Assembly: GCF_003269065.1 (NCBI RefSeq)
Contig: NZ_QLTA01000037.1
Location: forward strand, 1-53,457
Reading direction: 5' to 3'
Source: Paracidovorax anthurii
GTDB taxonomy: Bacteria; Pseudomonadota; Gammaproteobacteria; Burkholderiales; Burkholderiaceae_C
DNA length: 53,457 nucleotides
Numbering within the stretch: the stretch's first letter is position 1; each line of letters starts with the position of its first letter. Position numbers and translations under genes: made by a program. This document shows, piece after piece, positions 16,290-24,293 of this stretch. Below the pieces are notes generated by a model. That model saw nothing but the letters and a program-made list of their open reading frames with translations, did no database searches and was not told the origin of the DNA.

Positions 16290-16371
16290 GGGGGTGCTTT
16301 CAATCCCCCAAGGCCCTGGGCACGCCGGGAGTTGAAAGCTACCGACTGGGGTAGGTTTCCACGGAGCTTTC
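16290..16371 (-). promoter_or_regulatory. Structured corA leader with competing stems
   Basis: On the corA RNA three elements occur in order. Element 1 is GAAAGCT (plus-strand 16365-16371), element 2 is AGCTTTCAA (16332-16340) and element 3 is TTGAAAGC (16296-16303). Element 2 can pair with element 1 (7 bp) or with element 3 (8 bp) but not both. Element 3 is also the loop of a GGGGG/CCCCC hairpin (16290-16294 with 16305-16309), so the second pairing could be a loop-loop contact. A CATAAT minus-10-like box lies at 16392-16397 on the minus strand. This looks like an attenuator or riboswitch-like leader; it is not a family I can name. Confidence 0.45.
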
Positions 16372-16500
16372 TCCAAAAAAGCAAGCCTCGGATTATGGCA
16401 TCGCGGCACGGTTGCCGCGTGACGGTGGTGTGTCAGTCCGGCTGCGTTCCGCGGGCGTTGGCGGCGTGGATTCGCCGGAGCGGCGGCGCGCCGCGCGGCC

Positions 16501-17298
16501 TCAGCCTTCGCCAGGAGGGGGCGTGCCGGTGGCGCCGCGCACGCGGGCCAGCGCCCGGCAGAGATCGGCCCAGGCGGCGGCCTTGGCCTCGGGAGCGCGC
16601 AGCAGGTAGGCCGGGTCGTAGGTGACGACGGCCGGCGTGCCATCCGGCAGCTCGTGGGTGGTGGCGCGCAGCCGGCCCAGGGGGTCGCGGCTGCCGAGCA
16701 CGGCGCGCGCGGCCGAGAGGCCCAGCACCAGCACCAGCGCGGGCCGCAGCGCGGCGATCGCGTCCCGCACGGCGGCGGCCACGTCGGCATCGGCGCTCCC
16801 CGGCGCGGCCCGCTCCACGGCGGCGAAGAAGGCGCGGGGGTGGCGGTGCAGCTGCATGGCGCGCAGCATGTTGTCCAGCAGCTTGCCCGCATCGCCGCCC
16901 GCGAGGGGCGAGTCCGGGGCCGTGCTCTCGGCCACCACGAGCCAGCCCGAGCCCAGAGTGGCGGGCGTGGCGGCGGGATCGGCCTGCGGATAGAGCGGCA
17001 GCGGCGCGTGCAGCCGCAGCGCCGGGCCGGAGGCCTCCACGGCGCGGGGTGCCGCCTGCGGCGTGGCTGGGGCATCGGGCGCGCGCCGCGCGGCGGGGGG
17101 CGGGGCGGTGGCATCGGCCGGCAGGGCCCGGGCGGGGGGGGCCGAGGGGGGCTGCCGTGGCGGCTGCGGGGGGGCGGCCGTCTCAGGCGCGGCCTGCGCC
17201 GCCGTGGGCGCCGGGGTCGGCGCGGCCGAGGGCTGCCACACGGTGATGCCCATCTCGGCCAGCATGGCGCGCTGGCGGGCGTCCAGGTCGAGGCTCAT
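16501..17298 (-). CDS. UDG-superfamily protein, candidate DNA polymerase III psi subunit
   Basis: 265 residues: a short helix (MSLDLDARQRAMLAEMGITVW), a Pro/Ala-rich linker (about 22-95) and a UDG-fold domain (about 110-265). Automatic annotation would say uracil-DNA glycosylase. Yet the GEAPG active-site block reads VVAESTAPD, the HPSxLLR block reads TYDPAYLLR, and the domain has a single Cys, so the four iron-sulphur ligands of family 4 are absent. In E. coli the gene next to rimI is holD, and the psi protein N-terminus has the similar LGITQW that binds the clamp loader. I therefore suspect a psi equivalent. ATG overlaps the rimI stop (ATGA), so the two are translationally coupled. Confidence 0.6.
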   Translation of the reverse strand: MSLDLDARQRAMLAEMGITVWQPSAAPTPAPTAAQAAPETAAPPQPPRQPPSAPPARALPADATAPPPAARRAPDAPATPQAAPRAVEASGPALRLHAPLPLYPQADPAATPATLGSGWLVVAESTAPDSPLAGGDAGKLLDNMLRAMQLHRHPRAFFAAVERAAPGSADADVAAAVRDAIAALRPALVLVLGLSAARAVLGSRDPLGRLRATTHELPDGTPAVVTYDPAYLLRAPEAKAAAWADLCRALARVRGATGTPPPGEG

Positions 17299-17768
17299 AG
17301 GGCGAGGCTCATCACGATGGCGTCCTCGCGGCTGCCGTTCGCCGCGGGGTAGTAGCGCTTGCGCTCGCCCACGGTGCGGAATCCCCGGGCCAGGTACACG
17401 TCCCGCGCCCGCTGGTTGCTCACGCGCACTTCCAGCCACAGCCACTGGGCCTGCCGGCTGCGTGCCCAGAGCGCCAGGGCGTCGAGCAGCAGATGGGCCC
17501 AGCCCTGGCGCTGGTGGGACGGGGCCACCGTCAGGTTGAGCAGGTGCACCTCGTCCACGCCCTGCATGGCCACGAAATAGCCGATCAGATCGTCGTTGGC
17601 CGCGATCAGCAGCTGCGTTTCGTAGCCGGCGGCCAGCGCGTCCGTGAAGTTGCCGCGCGTCCAGGGGTACGCGTAGGCCTGCCGCTCCACGTCCAGCAGC
17701 AGGTCGAGCCGCGCGAGCGTGAGCGGCTCGAAGCGGACCGTGTCGGGGGAATGGGCAACGGCGCTCAT
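17295..17768 (-). CDS. rimI: Ribosomal protein S18 alanine N-acetyltransferase
   Basis: GNAT-fold acetyltransferase of 157 residues that acetylates the N-terminal Ala of ribosomal protein S18. The pattern is typical: LDLLLDVERQAYAYPWTRGNF at the start, LIGYFVAMQGVDEVHLLNLTV, the acetyl-CoA loop PSHQRQGWAHLLLDAL near 88, and the C-terminal LEVRVSNQRARDVYLARGF with GERKRYY. The loop reads RQGWA where RxxGxG/A is usual, within normal variation. It overlaps tsaB upstream and the UDG-like gene downstream by ATGA junctions, forming a tight three-gene operon. Confidence 0.9.
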   Translation of the reverse strand: MSAVAHSPDTVRFEPLTLARLDLLLDVERQAYAYPWTRGNFTDALAAGYETQLLIAANDDLIGYFVAMQGVDEVHLLNLTVAPSHQRQGWAHLLLDALALWARSRQAQWLWLEVRVSNQRARDVYLARGFRTVGERKRYYPAANGSREDAIVMSLAL

Positions 17769-18538
17769 GCCCGGGAGGATACGGAAGCCGGCCCGCCGGG
17801 GGAAGCCGCAGCGGCGACGGCCTCGCGCGCGGCCATGCGCTCGGCCGTGGTCTGCGCCACCTTGTCGCGCACGTAGCGCGGGAGCGCGGCGGCGGCGGGC
17901 ACCGCGCCGCCCGCCGCGAGCAGCGCGGGCGCGAGGCGCAGCAGGGCGCCGGCCGTGGGCAGGGCCGCCACGTGCGCGGAGGCGGGCGCGCCGGGCGCGA
18001 GCCGCTCGCCATAGGCGACCCGGGCGTTGCCGGCCACCGTCCAGCCGGCGGGCACCGCAACCGCCTCGGGCGCGCAGAGCCCGAAATCGCCATCGCCGGC
18101 ACTGCTCCACCCAGGGCCCGGATGCCAGTCGAAGCGGGCCGCGTACACCTCGTCCATGCGCGCGTCGAGCACCGCCACCACGCGCGTGCAGCCGTGCGTG
18201 GCGCGGGCCTCTTCCGCCAGGGCCAGCAGCGTGTCCACCGGCAGCACGGGCACGCCCTTGCCGCCGCGCGCGCCGAAGGCCAGCCCCTGGGCCACCGAGC
18301 AGGCGGTGCGCAGGCCCGTGAAGGAGCCGGGGCCGCGCCCGAAGACGATCGCGTCCAGCGTGTCGAACGACAGCCCGGCCTCGTCCAGCAGGCCCCGGAT
18401 CGCCGGCAGCAGCCCGGCCGAGGCCTGCGCGCCGCCGGGCGCGCTGCGCTCCCAGACCCGCGCGGCTTCGCCCTCCGCCTGCCGCTGGACGGCGATGGAG
18501 AGGGTGTCGGTGCTGGTGTCGAAGGCGAGCAGGTGCAT
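17765..18538 (-). CDS. tsaB: tRNA threonylcarbamoyladenosine protein TsaB
   Basis: Partner of TsaD in making the t6A base modification of ANN-decoding tRNAs. The 257-residue protein has the ASKHA fold start MHLLAFDTSTDTLSIAV and the signature FGRGPGSFTGLRTACSVAQGLAFG near 80, then VPVLPVDTLLALAEEA and VVAVLDARMDEVYAARF. I start at ATG 18538 (MHLLAFDTS); the frame allows 13 more residues that lack similarity. TsaC/Sua5, the enzyme making the threonylcarbamoyl donor for the same pathway, is also in this window (23272-24282), though not in the same operon. Coupled to rimI by a 4-base overlap. Confidence 0.93.
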   Translation of the reverse strand: MHLLAFDTSTDTLSIAVQRQAEGEAARVWERSAPGGAQASAGLLPAIRGLLDEAGLSFDTLDAIVFGRGPGSFTGLRTACSVAQGLAFGARGGKGVPVLPVDTLLALAEEARATHGCTRVVAVLDARMDEVYAARFDWHPGPGWSSAGDGDFGLCAPEAVAVPAGWTVAGNARVAYGERLAPGAPASAHVAALPTAGALLRLAPALLAAGGAVPAAAALPRYVRDKVAQTTAERMAAREAVAAAASPGGPASVSSRA

Positions 18539-18651
18539 GGCGAGGAGGGGCGCCGCGCCGGAGGCATGGGGCGGCAAGACGGCGATTATCGGCCACCGCC
18601 CCGGCCGGGATGGCCCGCAGGGCTGCTGTGCGCGTCCTAGACTCCCGGACC

Positions 18652-20154
18652 ATGCCCTTCCTGCGACCTTTCCTCTTTTCCCTGTCCCGTTCCCTGCGCG
18701 CCGCCGCGCGCCCGTCCCGCTGGCATGCGGCCTGGATCGGCGCGGCGCTGTCGCTCGCGGGCGGCACGGCGCTCGCGCAGGGCGCCGCCGCGCCGCGGGC
18801 GGCAGCGGTGCTGCCCGCCCCGGTGGAGGCCGCGCTGCAGCGCGCCAAGGTGCCGACCGACGCCGTCGCGTTCGTGGTGGCCGATGCCGAGGGCCGCCAG
18901 CCGCCGCGCCTGGCCTGGCGCGCGCAGGAGCCGATGAACCCGGCCTCGGTGATGAAGCTCGTCACCACCTACGCGGCGCTGGAGCTGCTGGGGCCCGCCT
19001 TCACCTGGGATACGCCCGTGTACTTCGACGCGCGGCCGCAGGGCGGCAGCCTGCGCGGCAATGTGTACATCCGCGGCGTGGGCGATCCGCAACTGGTGGT
19101 GGAGCGCCTCTGGCTGCTGCTGCGGCGCCTGCAGGCCCAGGGCGTGCAGGTGATCGTGGGCGACATCGTGCTCGACCGCAGCGCGTTCGACCTGCCCGCG
19201 CACGATGCCGCGCTGTTCGACGGCGAGCCGCTGCGGCCCTACAACGCCGCGCCCGACGCGCTGCTGGTCAACTTCAAGTCGGTCGCGCTCACCTTCGTGC
19301 CCGACGTGGCGGCGGGCGTGGCGCGCGTGCAGGCCGAGCCGCCGCTCGCGGGCGTGCCCTGGCCGGCCACCGTGCCCCTGGCGGCGCCGGGCGCCGAATG
19401 CAGCGACTGGCGCGCAGCGCTCAAGGCCGATTGGGCCGATCCCGCACGCGTGGCGTTCCAGGGCGTGTTCCCGGCGGCCTGCGGCGAGCGTGTCTGGTCC
19501 GTGGCGCCGCCCGATCCGCAGGGCTTCGCCGCGCGCGCCATCGAGGGCCTGTGGCGCGAGCTGGGCGGCAAGCTCACGGGCAGCGTGCGCGAGGGGCGCG
19601 TGCCGCCGGGGCTCGCGCCGGCTTTCAGCGTGGCGTCCCCGCCGCTGGCCGAGACGGTACGGGCCATCAACAAGTACAGCAACAACGTGATGACGCAGCA
19701 GCTCTTCCTCACGATCGCGCTGCAGAAGAACGGCACGGCCACGTTCGACGGCGCGCGCAATGCCGTGGCCCAATGGTGGAGCCAGCGCGTGCCGGGCGCG
19801 GAGCCGCCGGTGCTGGACAACGGCGCGGGACTGAGCCGCGAGGCCCGCGTGAGCGCCGCGTCGCTCGCGCGCATGCTGCAGGTGGCGTGGGCCTCGCCCG
19901 TCATGCCGGAGCTGCTCTCGTCGCTGCCCATCGCGGGCGTCGATGGCACGCTGCGGCGCAGCCAGGCCGGCCGGGCATCGCGCGCGGCGCACCTCAAGAC
20001 CGGCACGCTGCGCGATGCCTCGGCCCTCGCGGGCATCGTGCACGGGACCGGCGGCCGCCGCTACGTGGTGGTGGCCATCGCCAACCATCCGAACGCGGCC
20101 GCGGCGCGCCCGGCGATGGAGGCGCTGGTGGACTGGGTGGCGGCGCAGCGGTAG
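18652..20154 (+). CDS. dacB: D-alanyl-D-alanine carboxypeptidase/endopeptidase (PBP4)
   Basis: Periplasmic penicillin-binding protein of class C that trims or cleaves peptidoglycan cross-links. 500 residues from ATG 18652 with a signal peptide (hydrophobic part about 28-43, cleavage likely after TALAQ). The three active-site motifs are present: SVMK with Ser99 and Lys102, SNN near 343 in INKYSNNVMTQQ, and KTG near 449 in AHLKTGTLRDAS. The large insertion between SxxK and SxN (about 150-320) is the hallmark of PBP4/DacB. It is divergent from tsaB with a gap of 113 bases. A 14-residue longer frame upstream has no signal-like features. Confidence 0.93.
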   Translation: MPFLRPFLFSLSRSLRAAARPSRWHAAWIGAALSLAGGTALAQGAAAPRAAAVLPAPVEAALQRAKVPTDAVAFVVADAEGRQPPRLAWRAQEPMNPASVMKLVTTYAALELLGPAFTWDTPVYFDARPQGGSLRGNVYIRGVGDPQLVVERLWLLLRRLQAQGVQVIVGDIVLDRSAFDLPAHDAALFDGEPLRPYNAAPDALLVNFKSVALTFVPDVAAGVARVQAEPPLAGVPWPATVPLAAPGAECSDWRAALKADWADPARVAFQGVFPAACGERVWSVAPPDPQGFAARAIEGLWRELGGKLTGSVREGRVPPGLAPAFSVASPPLAETVRAINKYSNNVMTQQLFLTIALQKNGTATFDGARNAVAQWWSQRVPGAEPPVLDNGAGLSREARVSAASLARMLQVAWASPVMPELLSSLPIAGVDGTLRRSQAGRASRAAHLKTGTLRDASALAGIVHGTGGRRYVVVAIANHPNAAAARPAMEALVDWVAAQR

Positions 20155-20293
20155 CCTGGCCGCGGCCAGGGGCCGCCACGTCCGGCGCGGCAGGGGTATC
20201 GGTAATTCCCCTGTCGTGGCTGGAGCGGGTCCGGGATTACGATGGCTCTTTATAAAACGCACGGTCGTGCTTTTTTAACCTGACGGAGCAAAC

Positions 20294-21445
20294 GTGATCT
20301 CTAAAACCATCCATAACAGAGCGTCCTGGTCCGTGCTGGCCGCCGCTTGCCTGCTCGCGGCCTGCGGTGGCGGCGGGTCCGACACCACCCCCGCCGCCCA
20401 GGTGACGTCGGTGAAGGTCATGGGCGACAGCCTGGCCGACAGCGGCACCTTCGGCTTCAAGTTCACCGTGCAGGGCAGCGCGGCCACCGGCACCGGCTCC
20501 ACGCCCATCTGGCCCGAGCGCGTGGCCACGAACTACGGGCAGACGCTGTGCTCGCACTACCTCTCCAACGGCACCACCTTCACCACGCGTTCCACCTGCA
20601 CCAATTACGCGGTGGGCGGCGGGCGCATCAACAACACGTCGGCGCCGACCTCGCCCGCGTCGATCACCCAGCAGATCCAGGATGCCGGCGCGGCCGGGTT
20701 CGCGGACGGCGACCTCGTGCTGATCGATGGCGGCGGCAATGACGCGGCCGACCTCGTCGGCGCCTACCTGCGCGTCTCCACCGACGGCGGCGCGTCGTAC
20801 CGCGCGCTGCTGCTCACGCTGCTGGACGCCGCCACGGTCACCAATGCATTCGCCGGCGGCGCCACGGGGCTGGCCCAGGTGGGCGGGCTCTACATGCAGG
20901 CGCTGGCCACGCAGTTCGCCGGCACCATCCGCACCAATGTGCTGGGCAAGGGCGCCAAGCGCGTGGCCGTGCTCAATGCACCTGGCATCACGCTCACGCC
21001 GCGCTTCCGCGCCGTGCTCGCGCGCATCTCCGCCGCCAATGGCGCGGCGGCGGCCACCCAGGCCGAAGCCGTGTTCGACGGCTGGGTGCAGGCCTTCAAC
21101 GCCCGGCTGGCCACGAGCCTGGGCACGGACAGCCGGCTGACGGTGGTGGATTTCTACGCCTCGTTCAAGGACCAGTCCACGAACCCCTCGCAGTACCAGC
21201 TCACCAACACGACCACGCCGGTCTGCCCCGCCACGGGCACCGGCAGCGATGGCCTGCCCACCTACACCTTCCCCACCTGCACGGCGACGGCCCTGTCCGC
21301 CACCACGCCGCCCGCCGGCGCGACGGGCGGTGCCGACTGGTGGAGGAGCTACGGGTTCTCCGACAGCTTCCATCCCACGCCCTACGCCCATCAACTGATG
21401 GCCCAGCTGGTGGCGCGTTCGCTCGCAACGGCGGGCTGGCTCTGA
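20294..21445 (+). CDS. SGNH/GDSL-family lipoprotein esterase
   Basis: 383-residue lipoprotein from a GTG with GACGGAG upstream. The signal ends in LLAACGGGG with lipobox Cys24. All four SGNH blocks are visible: Ser46 in VMGDSLADSG, the Gly of block II in YAVGGGRIN, Asn149 in DGGGNDAAD, and Asp357/His360 in DSFHPTPYAHQ. It should hydrolyse an ester on the cell surface or in the periplasm; the substrate is unknown. It is followed 21 bases later by ompW, so the two probably share a transcript. A related protein that has lost these residues lies just beyond ompW on the other strand. Confidence 0.85.
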   Translation: MISKTIHNRASWSVLAAACLLAACGGGGSDTTPAAQVTSVKVMGDSLADSGTFGFKFTVQGSAATGTGSTPIWPERVATNYGQTLCSHYLSNGTTFTTRSTCTNYAVGGGRINNTSAPTSPASITQQIQDAGAAGFADGDLVLIDGGGNDAADLVGAYLRVSTDGGASYRALLLTLLDAATVTNAFAGGATGLAQVGGLYMQALATQFAGTIRTNVLGKGAKRVAVLNAPGITLTPRFRAVLARISAANGAAAATQAEAVFDGWVQAFNARLATSLGTDSRLTVVDFYASFKDQSTNPSQYQLTNTTTPVCPATGTGSDGLPTYTFPTCTATALSATTPPAGATGGADWWRSYGFSDSFHPTPYAHQLMAQLVARSLATAGWL

Positions 21446-21466
21446 TTGCGGACTGGAGAGATCCCC

Positions 21467-22138
21467 ATGGCTAAATCCCTTTCCCTCGCCGCCGGCGCCC
21501 TGGCGCTGATCGCATGCGGCGCCGCATCCGCCCAGGTGGCCGGCACCTGGAGCTTCCGCGCCGGCGCCACCCACATCTCCCCGCAGGTCAAGAGCGGCAA
21601 CCTCTCGGCTCCCAGCTTCCCCGGCACGAAGGTGGACGTGGGCTCGGACACGGCGCTCACGGGCGGCATCAACTACATGGTCACCGACAACTGGGCCATC
21701 GACGTGCCCGTCGGCCTGCCGTTCAAGCACACGTTCTACGGCGCGGGCGCCATCGGGGGCACGGGCAAGGTCGGCGAGACCAAGGTGCTGCCGGCCACGG
21801 TGTTCGCGCAGTACCGCTTCGGCGAGGCGAACGCGGCCTTCCGCCCCTACGTGGGCCTGGGCGTGACCTATGCCAAGTTCTTCAAGGAGCGCACCACGGC
21901 CACGCTGAACGGGCTGACGGGCGGCACGCCCGCCAACCCCACCACGGCGACCATCGACAACAAATGGGGCCTGACGCCCCAGGTCGGCTTCGTGTGGAAT
22001 TTCAACGAGCGCTGGTTCGTCGATGCGGCCTACTACAAGAGCTTCCTGAAGACGACGACGCACCTCTCCAGCGGCCAGAACATCGCCATCCGCCTGAACC
22101 CCAACGTGTTCGCGGTGGGCATCGGCTACCGGTTCTGA
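21467..22138 (+). CDS. ompW: OmpW-family outer membrane protein
   Basis: Small eight-stranded outer membrane beta-barrel of 223 residues. Signal peptide MAKSLSLAAGALALIACGAASAQ, then GTWSFRAGATHISPQ, the typical OmpW N-terminus. Family landmarks follow: GGINYMVTDNWAIDVPVGLPFKH, LPATVFAQYRFG with FRPYVGLGVTYAKFF, and a C-terminus ending in VGIGYRF with the terminal Phe required for barrel assembly. GGAGAG precedes the ATG. It is followed by a strong terminator. OmpW proteins form narrow hydrophobic channels; a link to the upstream esterase (for example uptake of released lipids) is a speculation from gene order only. Confidence 0.92.
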   Translation: MAKSLSLAAGALALIACGAASAQVAGTWSFRAGATHISPQVKSGNLSAPSFPGTKVDVGSDTALTGGINYMVTDNWAIDVPVGLPFKHTFYGAGAIGGTGKVGETKVLPATVFAQYRFGEANAAFRPYVGLGVTYAKFFKERTTATLNGLTGGTPANPTTATIDNKWGLTPQVGFVWNFNERWFVDAAYYKSFLKTTTHLSSGQNIAIRLNPNVFAVGIGYRF

Positions 22139-22160
22139 GCCCGGCGCCCCGGCAATGAAA

Positions 22161-22190
22161 AAGCCGACCCTCGGGTCGGCTTCTTTTTTC
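22161..22190 (+). terminator. Intrinsic terminator of ompW
   Basis: Perfect 10-bp stem AAGCCGACCC/GGGTCGGCTT (22161-22170 with 22173-22182), loop TC, followed by CTTTTTTC. The A run before the stem lets it work for the convergent gene at 22227 as well. Confidence 0.92.
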
Positions 22191-22226
22191 CCCCGGGGGC
22201 CGCCGGCGCGGGCCGGCGGGAGGGCA

Positions 22227-23177
22227 TCACCAGCGTGCGCGCAGCCGGTCGTAGGCGTAGGTGCCGAACTGGCGGTGGGCCGAGGGCGTGATGTACACGC
22301 GGTCGGCGAACACGTAGCGGTCCTGCGATGCGCCGCTCAGCAGCGTGGAGGTGTTGCACTGCAGCGAGCTGATCTGGCCGGTGCCGATGCCGATGGCGTT
22401 GCCGGAGGCGACCGAGGTGCAGACGGGGTTGTCCTTGTCGTTGAAGCCGTAGCCGCCGGGCGAGTTGATGAACAGATTGCCGTAGTATTCCAGATCGACG
22501 TAGAGCACGGTCTTGCCCAGGTCCTCGATGCTCACGAGCAGCGCCTGGTTGAAGCGCGTGCTGGCGGTGCTCAGCAGGCTCTGCTGGCTGATCGACACGG
22601 CCCAGGGGCTCTTGCCGAGGTCGTAGGTGCCGATCACCACCACGTGCTTGGCGCCCGCGTCGGACAGGCGGCGCACCTGGGCCGCGAGCTCGCGCCCGGC
22701 GGTGGCCGAGGCCGTGAGGAACTGGTCGGTGGTCATCGTGCCGGCGTTCACTGCCGCCATGCCGGCGATGATGTCGCTGATGCCGCCGTTCATGAGGATC
22801 AGGTTGTTGTCGCCCAGCGTGTTGGAGGCCAGGAAGCTGGTGATCTGCTGCGTGGTGGAGGGCGCCGAGCCGCCGGCCGCGTCCGTGGTGGACGTCACGC
22901 GCGCATTGCCCTGGGCGTAGGCCGTGCCGCCCGCCGACGAGGGCGTGAGCGTGCGGCCGTAGTTGTTGGCGATCTGCAGGGTCCAGTTGTTGATCGAGCC
23001 GTCGTTGACCGTGTAGCGTGCGCCGTTCTGCCCGACATCGGTGAAGGCATCGCCGAAGGTGACGATGCGGTCCGGCGTCAGGGCCGACTCCGTCGTGCTG
23101 GAACCGCAGGCCGCCACGAAGGCGGCCGATGCACAGGCGGCGACCAGGAACGTGCGGCGCATCCAATTTGCTGCCAT
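22227..23177 (-). CDS. SGNH-fold lipoprotein lacking catalytic residues
   Basis: 316-residue lipoprotein (signal to VAACGSS, lipobox Cys24) with GGAGAAA seven bases before the ATG. The fold is that of SGNH esterases, and block I has the right setting (PDRIVTFGDAFTDVGQNG), but the nucleophile Ser is Ala44. Block III reads NGGISD, with Ser134 where Asn is expected. Block V reads ADRVYITPSAH: Asp292 is kept but the catalytic His is Tyr295. The rest, including a second Cys pair and a typical C-terminal helix, is intact and open, so it is a maintained protein, probably a non-enzymatic binder. Convergent with ompW. Confidence 0.8.
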   Translation of the reverse strand: MAANWMRRTFLVAACASAAFVAACGSSTTESALTPDRIVTFGDAFTDVGQNGARYTVNDGSINNWTLQIANNYGRTLTPSSAGGTAYAQGNARVTSTTDAAGGSAPSTTQQITSFLASNTLGDNNLILMNGGISDIIAGMAAVNAGTMTTDQFLTASATAGRELAAQVRRLSDAGAKHVVVIGTYDLGKSPWAVSISQQSLLSTASTRFNQALLVSIEDLGKTVLYVDLEYYGNLFINSPGGYGFNDKDNPVCTSVASGNAIGIGTGQISSLQCNTSTLLSGASQDRYVFADRVYITPSAHRQFGTYAYDRLRARW

Positions 23178-23271
23178 GTACTGTTTCTCCAGAAAAATTG
23201 AGCAAGAGTGTAACGAGTGGCGCTGAAAGCCTTTGCAACCGGACGTGTCAGGCGCTGGCGCCGGCCCCGGG

Positions 23272-24282
23272 CTACGCGGCGGCGGCGCGCTGCAGACGGT
23301 CGCGCACGCCCTCCCAGTCGGGGGTGCCGGGCGGTGTTTCTATCCAGATGAGCTTCACACCCCTGTCATCGAAATCCCGCAGGGCGGCGAAGAGTTCGTG
23401 CGCGGCGGCGGCGGCGTCCTGGGGCATGCGGCGCAGGACGACCCGGGAGGAGGGGGTGCGCAGCGCGGCGCGGGAATAGACGGCCAGGTGCGCCGCGCCG
23501 GCGCCGAGCAGTTCCAAGCCGGTCTGCAGGGCCTTGGCATCCATCAGCCGCACCTTGGCGCTGGGGGCGTAGTGCGCCTCCAGCGTGCCCGAGGCCCGGG
23601 GGGTGTGCGAGGGGAGGTCTTCCTTCGAGAGCGGCGCGAGGCCGCAGGCGGCCTCGACCTGGGCGCGCGTGATGGCGCCGGGGCGCAGCAGCACGGGCAC
23701 GCCGCGCGTGCAGTCGATGATGGTCGATTCGATGCCCACGTCGCACGCGCCGCCGTCCAGCACCAGCAGGTCGTCGCCGAATTCGCCGTGCACGTGCTGC
23801 GCGGTGGTGGGGCTCACGCGGCCGAAGCGGTTGGCGCTGGGCGCGGCCACGCCATGCACCGGTGCGCCGCCCAGGGCCGGGTCGTCCGCCGCGCAGGCGC
23901 GCAGCACGGCCTGGGCCACGGGGTGGGCCGGGCAGCGCAGGCCCACGCTGTCCTGACCGCCCGCCGCCGCCGTGGCGATGCCTGGGCGGCGCGGCAGGAT
24001 CAGGGTGAGCGGGCCGGGCCAGAACGCGCGCACCAGCGCCTCGGCGAAGGGGGGCACGGACTGCGCGAAATGCGCGATGCCCTCGGGCCCGGCCACGTGC
24101 ACGATCAGCGGGTGGTCGCTCGGCCGGCCCTTGGCCTCGAAGATCCGCGCCACGGCGCCGTCGCTGGCGGCGTCCGCCGCGAGGCCGTAGACCGTCTCGG
24201 TGGGCAGGCCCAGCAACTGGCCCGCGCGCAGCGCACGGGCCGCCGCGGCGATGGAGGAGGGGGACTGGCCGTCGAGGATCAT
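23272..24282 (-). CDS. tsaC: L-threonylcarbamoyladenylate synthase (Sua5 type)
   Basis: Makes threonylcarbamoyl-AMP from threonine, bicarbonate and ATP for the t6A tRNA modification. 336 residues, the long Sua5 form. The YrdC domain (about 1-205) contains LGLPTETVYGLAADA with the KxR-type region KGRPSDHPLIVHV, SVGLRCPAHPVA, and APSANRFGRVSPTTAQHV; a linker and the Sua5 C-terminal domain (about 225-336) follow with SGTLEAHYAPSAKVRL. It starts 11 bases after purK ends, in the same direction as purE-purK, so the three genes likely form an operon. TsaB for the same pathway is at 17765-18538. Confidence 0.92.
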   Translation of the reverse strand: MILDGQSPSSIAAAARALRAGQLLGLPTETVYGLAADAASDGAVARIFEAKGRPSDHPLIVHVAGPEGIAHFAQSVPPFAEALVRAFWPGPLTLILPRRPGIATAAAGGQDSVGLRCPAHPVAQAVLRACAADDPALGGAPVHGVAAPSANRFGRVSPTTAQHVHGEFGDDLLVLDGGACDVGIESTIIDCTRGVPVLLRPGAITRAQVEAACGLAPLSKEDLPSHTPRASGTLEAHYAPSAKVRLMDAKALQTGLELLGAGAAHLAVYSRAALRTPSSRVVLRRMPQDAAAAAHELFAALRDFDDRGVKLIWIETPPGTPDWEGVRDRLQRAAAA

Positions 24283-24293
24283 GGCGGCGATGC

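Noticed and set aside
16501-17298. Calling this gene an active uracil-DNA glycosylase
   Set aside because: Active-site blocks and iron-sulphur Cys residues are missing, so the common automatic name would mislead.
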